A stretch of 64,000 nucleotides of DNA. Origin: Pteria penguin (lineage: Eukaryota; Mollusca; Bivalvia; Pterioida; Pteriidae). Position numbers and translations under genes: made by a program. Below, piece by piece: positions 63,337 through 64,000 of this stretch. The notes beneath the pieces are model-generated. The model was not told the origin of the DNA and did not search any database. It saw only the letters and a program-made list of their open reading frames with translations. The stretch is from assembly GCA_035048485.1 (NCBI GenBank), contig CM068584.1, positions 56,483,739-56,547,738 of the forward strand. Direction: 5' to 3'. Each line of letters starts with the position of its first letter. Position 1 is the first letter of the stretch.

Positions 63337-63607
63337 GTTTGTTTAAAGTCGGAGAGGGCAACGCGTAGCCTATGGCACTACTCAATAAACTGATCCACAG
63401 TTCGGTTTTCTCGCTATTTATAGATAGGTTGACGATAGAAGTGATGACGATGACGTAGACTATAAGCATCTGACAAAAAATAGACGATCTCGGATTTGGG
63501 TAACGAGGTCCCCAAAAATGTCCACCGGTGATTTGTATCACGTCTCTCTTCCATGGTTCGTCAAGGGCGTATGTTGTGACTCTCTTATAAACTTTGAATG
63601 ACGTCAT
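63329..63607 (-). CDS. Membrane-protein ORF overlapping the ATPase start
   Basis: The 92-residue frame has a hydrophobic stretch MLIVYVIVITSIVNLSI and a second weaker one (WISLLSSAIGYAL). The first ATG (63607) is upstream of the TTATAAGAG box, whose sequence it would encode, so translation more probably starts at the internal ATG at 63469. It overlaps the ATPase start by 8 nt. The alternative ORF at 63414-63554 uses the same transcript region in another frame. The function is unknown. Confidence 0.4.
   Translation of the reverse strand: MTSFKVYKRVTTYALDEPWKRDVIQITGGHFWGPRYPNPRSSIFCQMLIVYVIVITSIVNLSINSEKTELWISLLSSAIGYALPSPTLNKHE
63414..63554 (-). CDS. Alternative 46-residue basic ORF right after a box
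   Basis: ATG 63554 is the first ATG after the box at 63582 (27 nt between). It opens a 46-codon frame starting MEERRDTNHRWTFLGTSLPK and ending YRQPIYK. It is rich in Arg, His and Tyr. The spacing matches the other box-gene pairs, which is the main support; the family is unknown. Confidence 0.35.
   Translation of the reverse strand: MEERRDTNHRWTFLGTSLPKSEIVYFLSDAYSLRHRHHFYRQPIYK
63582..63590 (-). promoter_or_regulatory. TTATAAGAG box, right-most copy
   Basis: The coding-strand flank CAAAGTTTATAAGAG is identical to the box at 62686. It lies 27 nt before ATG 63554, and a palindromic TGACGTCA (CRE-like) sits next to it at about 63599-63606. Confidence 0.7.
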
Positions 63608-63656
63608 TCGTCCATGAGAGAAACTAAAATATCGGTAAGCTCTCTATCTTCGTCAT

Positions 63657-64000
63657 TTAATCGATCGTCGACCTCCATTTTTCCGGCTCGACCTCATCTA
63701 CTTCCATCGCTTCCTCCGGACTCGGACACAATTCCAGGTCCAGGGGCACCGTCGTCCGACTGTCGGCTAAAACTTTTCGCTTACAATAAAAGTAAGAGAA
63801 CCCGCTTCTCTGTTGTGTATACGTATACATCGTATTGTTGCGGGCCCTGATACCTTTATTGCTACCTGTCCCCGGTTTCTGTGTCTTTAAGACCTGTCGA
63901 AAGGTGGTCAAAGGGGCTAGGACGGTCTTCTTACTGATGCCCTTGGAACTGAACTTCTTCTCGTAGTAAGTCCGCTTCTTGGGTTGGAGGCGCTTTGGCC
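63657..64000 (-). CDS. Basic protein, N terminus beyond the window
   Basis: The frame is open from the window edge to a stop at 63657, about 114 codons. No ATG near its beginning is convincing, so the gene starts outside. The visible part begins KRLQPKKRTYYEKKF, is strongly basic at first (SKGISKKTVLAPLTTF), and ends in an acidic region (EEAMEVDEVEPEKW). It may be another structural or DNA-binding protein of the element. I do not recognise it. Confidence 0.5.
   Translation of the reverse strand, partial: PKRLQPKKRTYYEKKFSSKGISKKTVLAPLTTFRQVLKTQKPGTGSNKGIRARNNTMYTYTQQRSGFSYFYCKRKVLADSRTTVPLDLELCPSPEEAMEVDEVEPEKWRSTID

Larger units (their letters stand above)
55090..64000. mobile_element. Polinton/Maverick (adintovirus-like) element, partial
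   Basis: A dense block of at least 14 ORFs with the Polinton hallmark set: retrovirus-like integrase with chromodomain, A32-like packaging ATPase, adenain-like protease, double jelly-roll type major capsid protein and penton-like minor capsid protein. Genes overlap or nearly touch, unlike the rest of the window. One strand carries all but one gene. The right end is beyond the window and DNA polymerase B is not seen. It carries TBP-like and PC4-like genes and a repeated promoter-like box. Damage in two genes suggests an endogenous, decaying copy. The left boundary is approximate. Confidence 0.9.

Overview
The window is eukaryotic and looks like repeat-rich intergenic and intronic DNA of a lophotrochozoan animal, most likely a marine bivalve mollusc. 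The reasons are GT-AG bounded exons, tRNA-derived SINEs, very AT-rich spacer, long poly-C/poly-G tracts, and remnants of nearly every class of animal transposon (Jockey-like LINE, Ty3/gypsy, DIRS, Penelope-like, BEL/Pao, Ginger, an ISL3-like DNA transposon and a Polinton). The species cannot be named from the sequence alone. There are no prokaryotic gene arrays, rRNA genes or CRISPR arrays.

Layout. 1-6.7 kb: a broken Jockey-like LINE on the minus strand, preceded by four copies of a small covarying hairpin. 6.7-10.7 kb: a degenerate minisatellite, a perfect 32-bp inverted repeat, and a gypsy fragment abutting a DIRS-like fragment. 10.7-23.4 kb: dispersed repeats, Penelope-like fragments, one SET-domain exon, two foldback-like elements whose ends are inverted minisatellite arrays, and the 3' end of a host gene with three tandemly duplicated 87-90 nt exons and a coiled-coil terminal exon. 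24.3-32.4 kb: a duplicated, decayed copy of that terminal exon, split by a complete 7,473-bp Ginger-type transposon with matching termini, a 4-bp CCGG target duplication, and a gypsy-like integrase with a GPY/F region and an OTU protease domain. 32.4-40.9 kb: unidentified exon-like fragments, a SINE with target duplication, and a recent 1,589-bp tandem duplication that differs mainly by one 91-nt poly-C tract. 40.9-46.1 kb: an ISL3-like DNA transposon with three ORFs. 46-55 kb: BEL/Pao remnant, a THAP-like exon read in frame into a 5'-truncated LINE, and repeats.

55-64 kb (running off the right end) is the most interesting part: a compact virus-like Polinton/Maverick (adintovirus-like) element. 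Nearly all genes lie on the minus strand: integrase with chromodomain, A32-type packaging ATPase, adenain-like protease, major capsid protein, penton-like minor capsid protein, a basic protein and small zinc-binding proteins. It also encodes two proteins that look like parts of the RNA polymerase II machinery: a TATA-binding-protein homologue that keeps all four DNA-intercalating phenylalanines with their 17-residue spacing in each half, and a tandem PC4-like coactivator, the only plus-strand gene. The same 8.5 kb holds seven copies of a 9-nt TATA-like box (TTATAAGAG on the coding strand), five of them 26-33 nt before a plausible start codon, and three containing the stop codon of the gene before. 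I infer that this element may bring its own promoter-recognition system. Two genes are visibly broken (an in-frame stop in a cysteine-rich gene and a one-base frame break in the PC4-like gene), so this copy is probably no longer fully active. The DNA polymerase B gene and the far terminal repeat were not seen and would lie beyond 64 kb.
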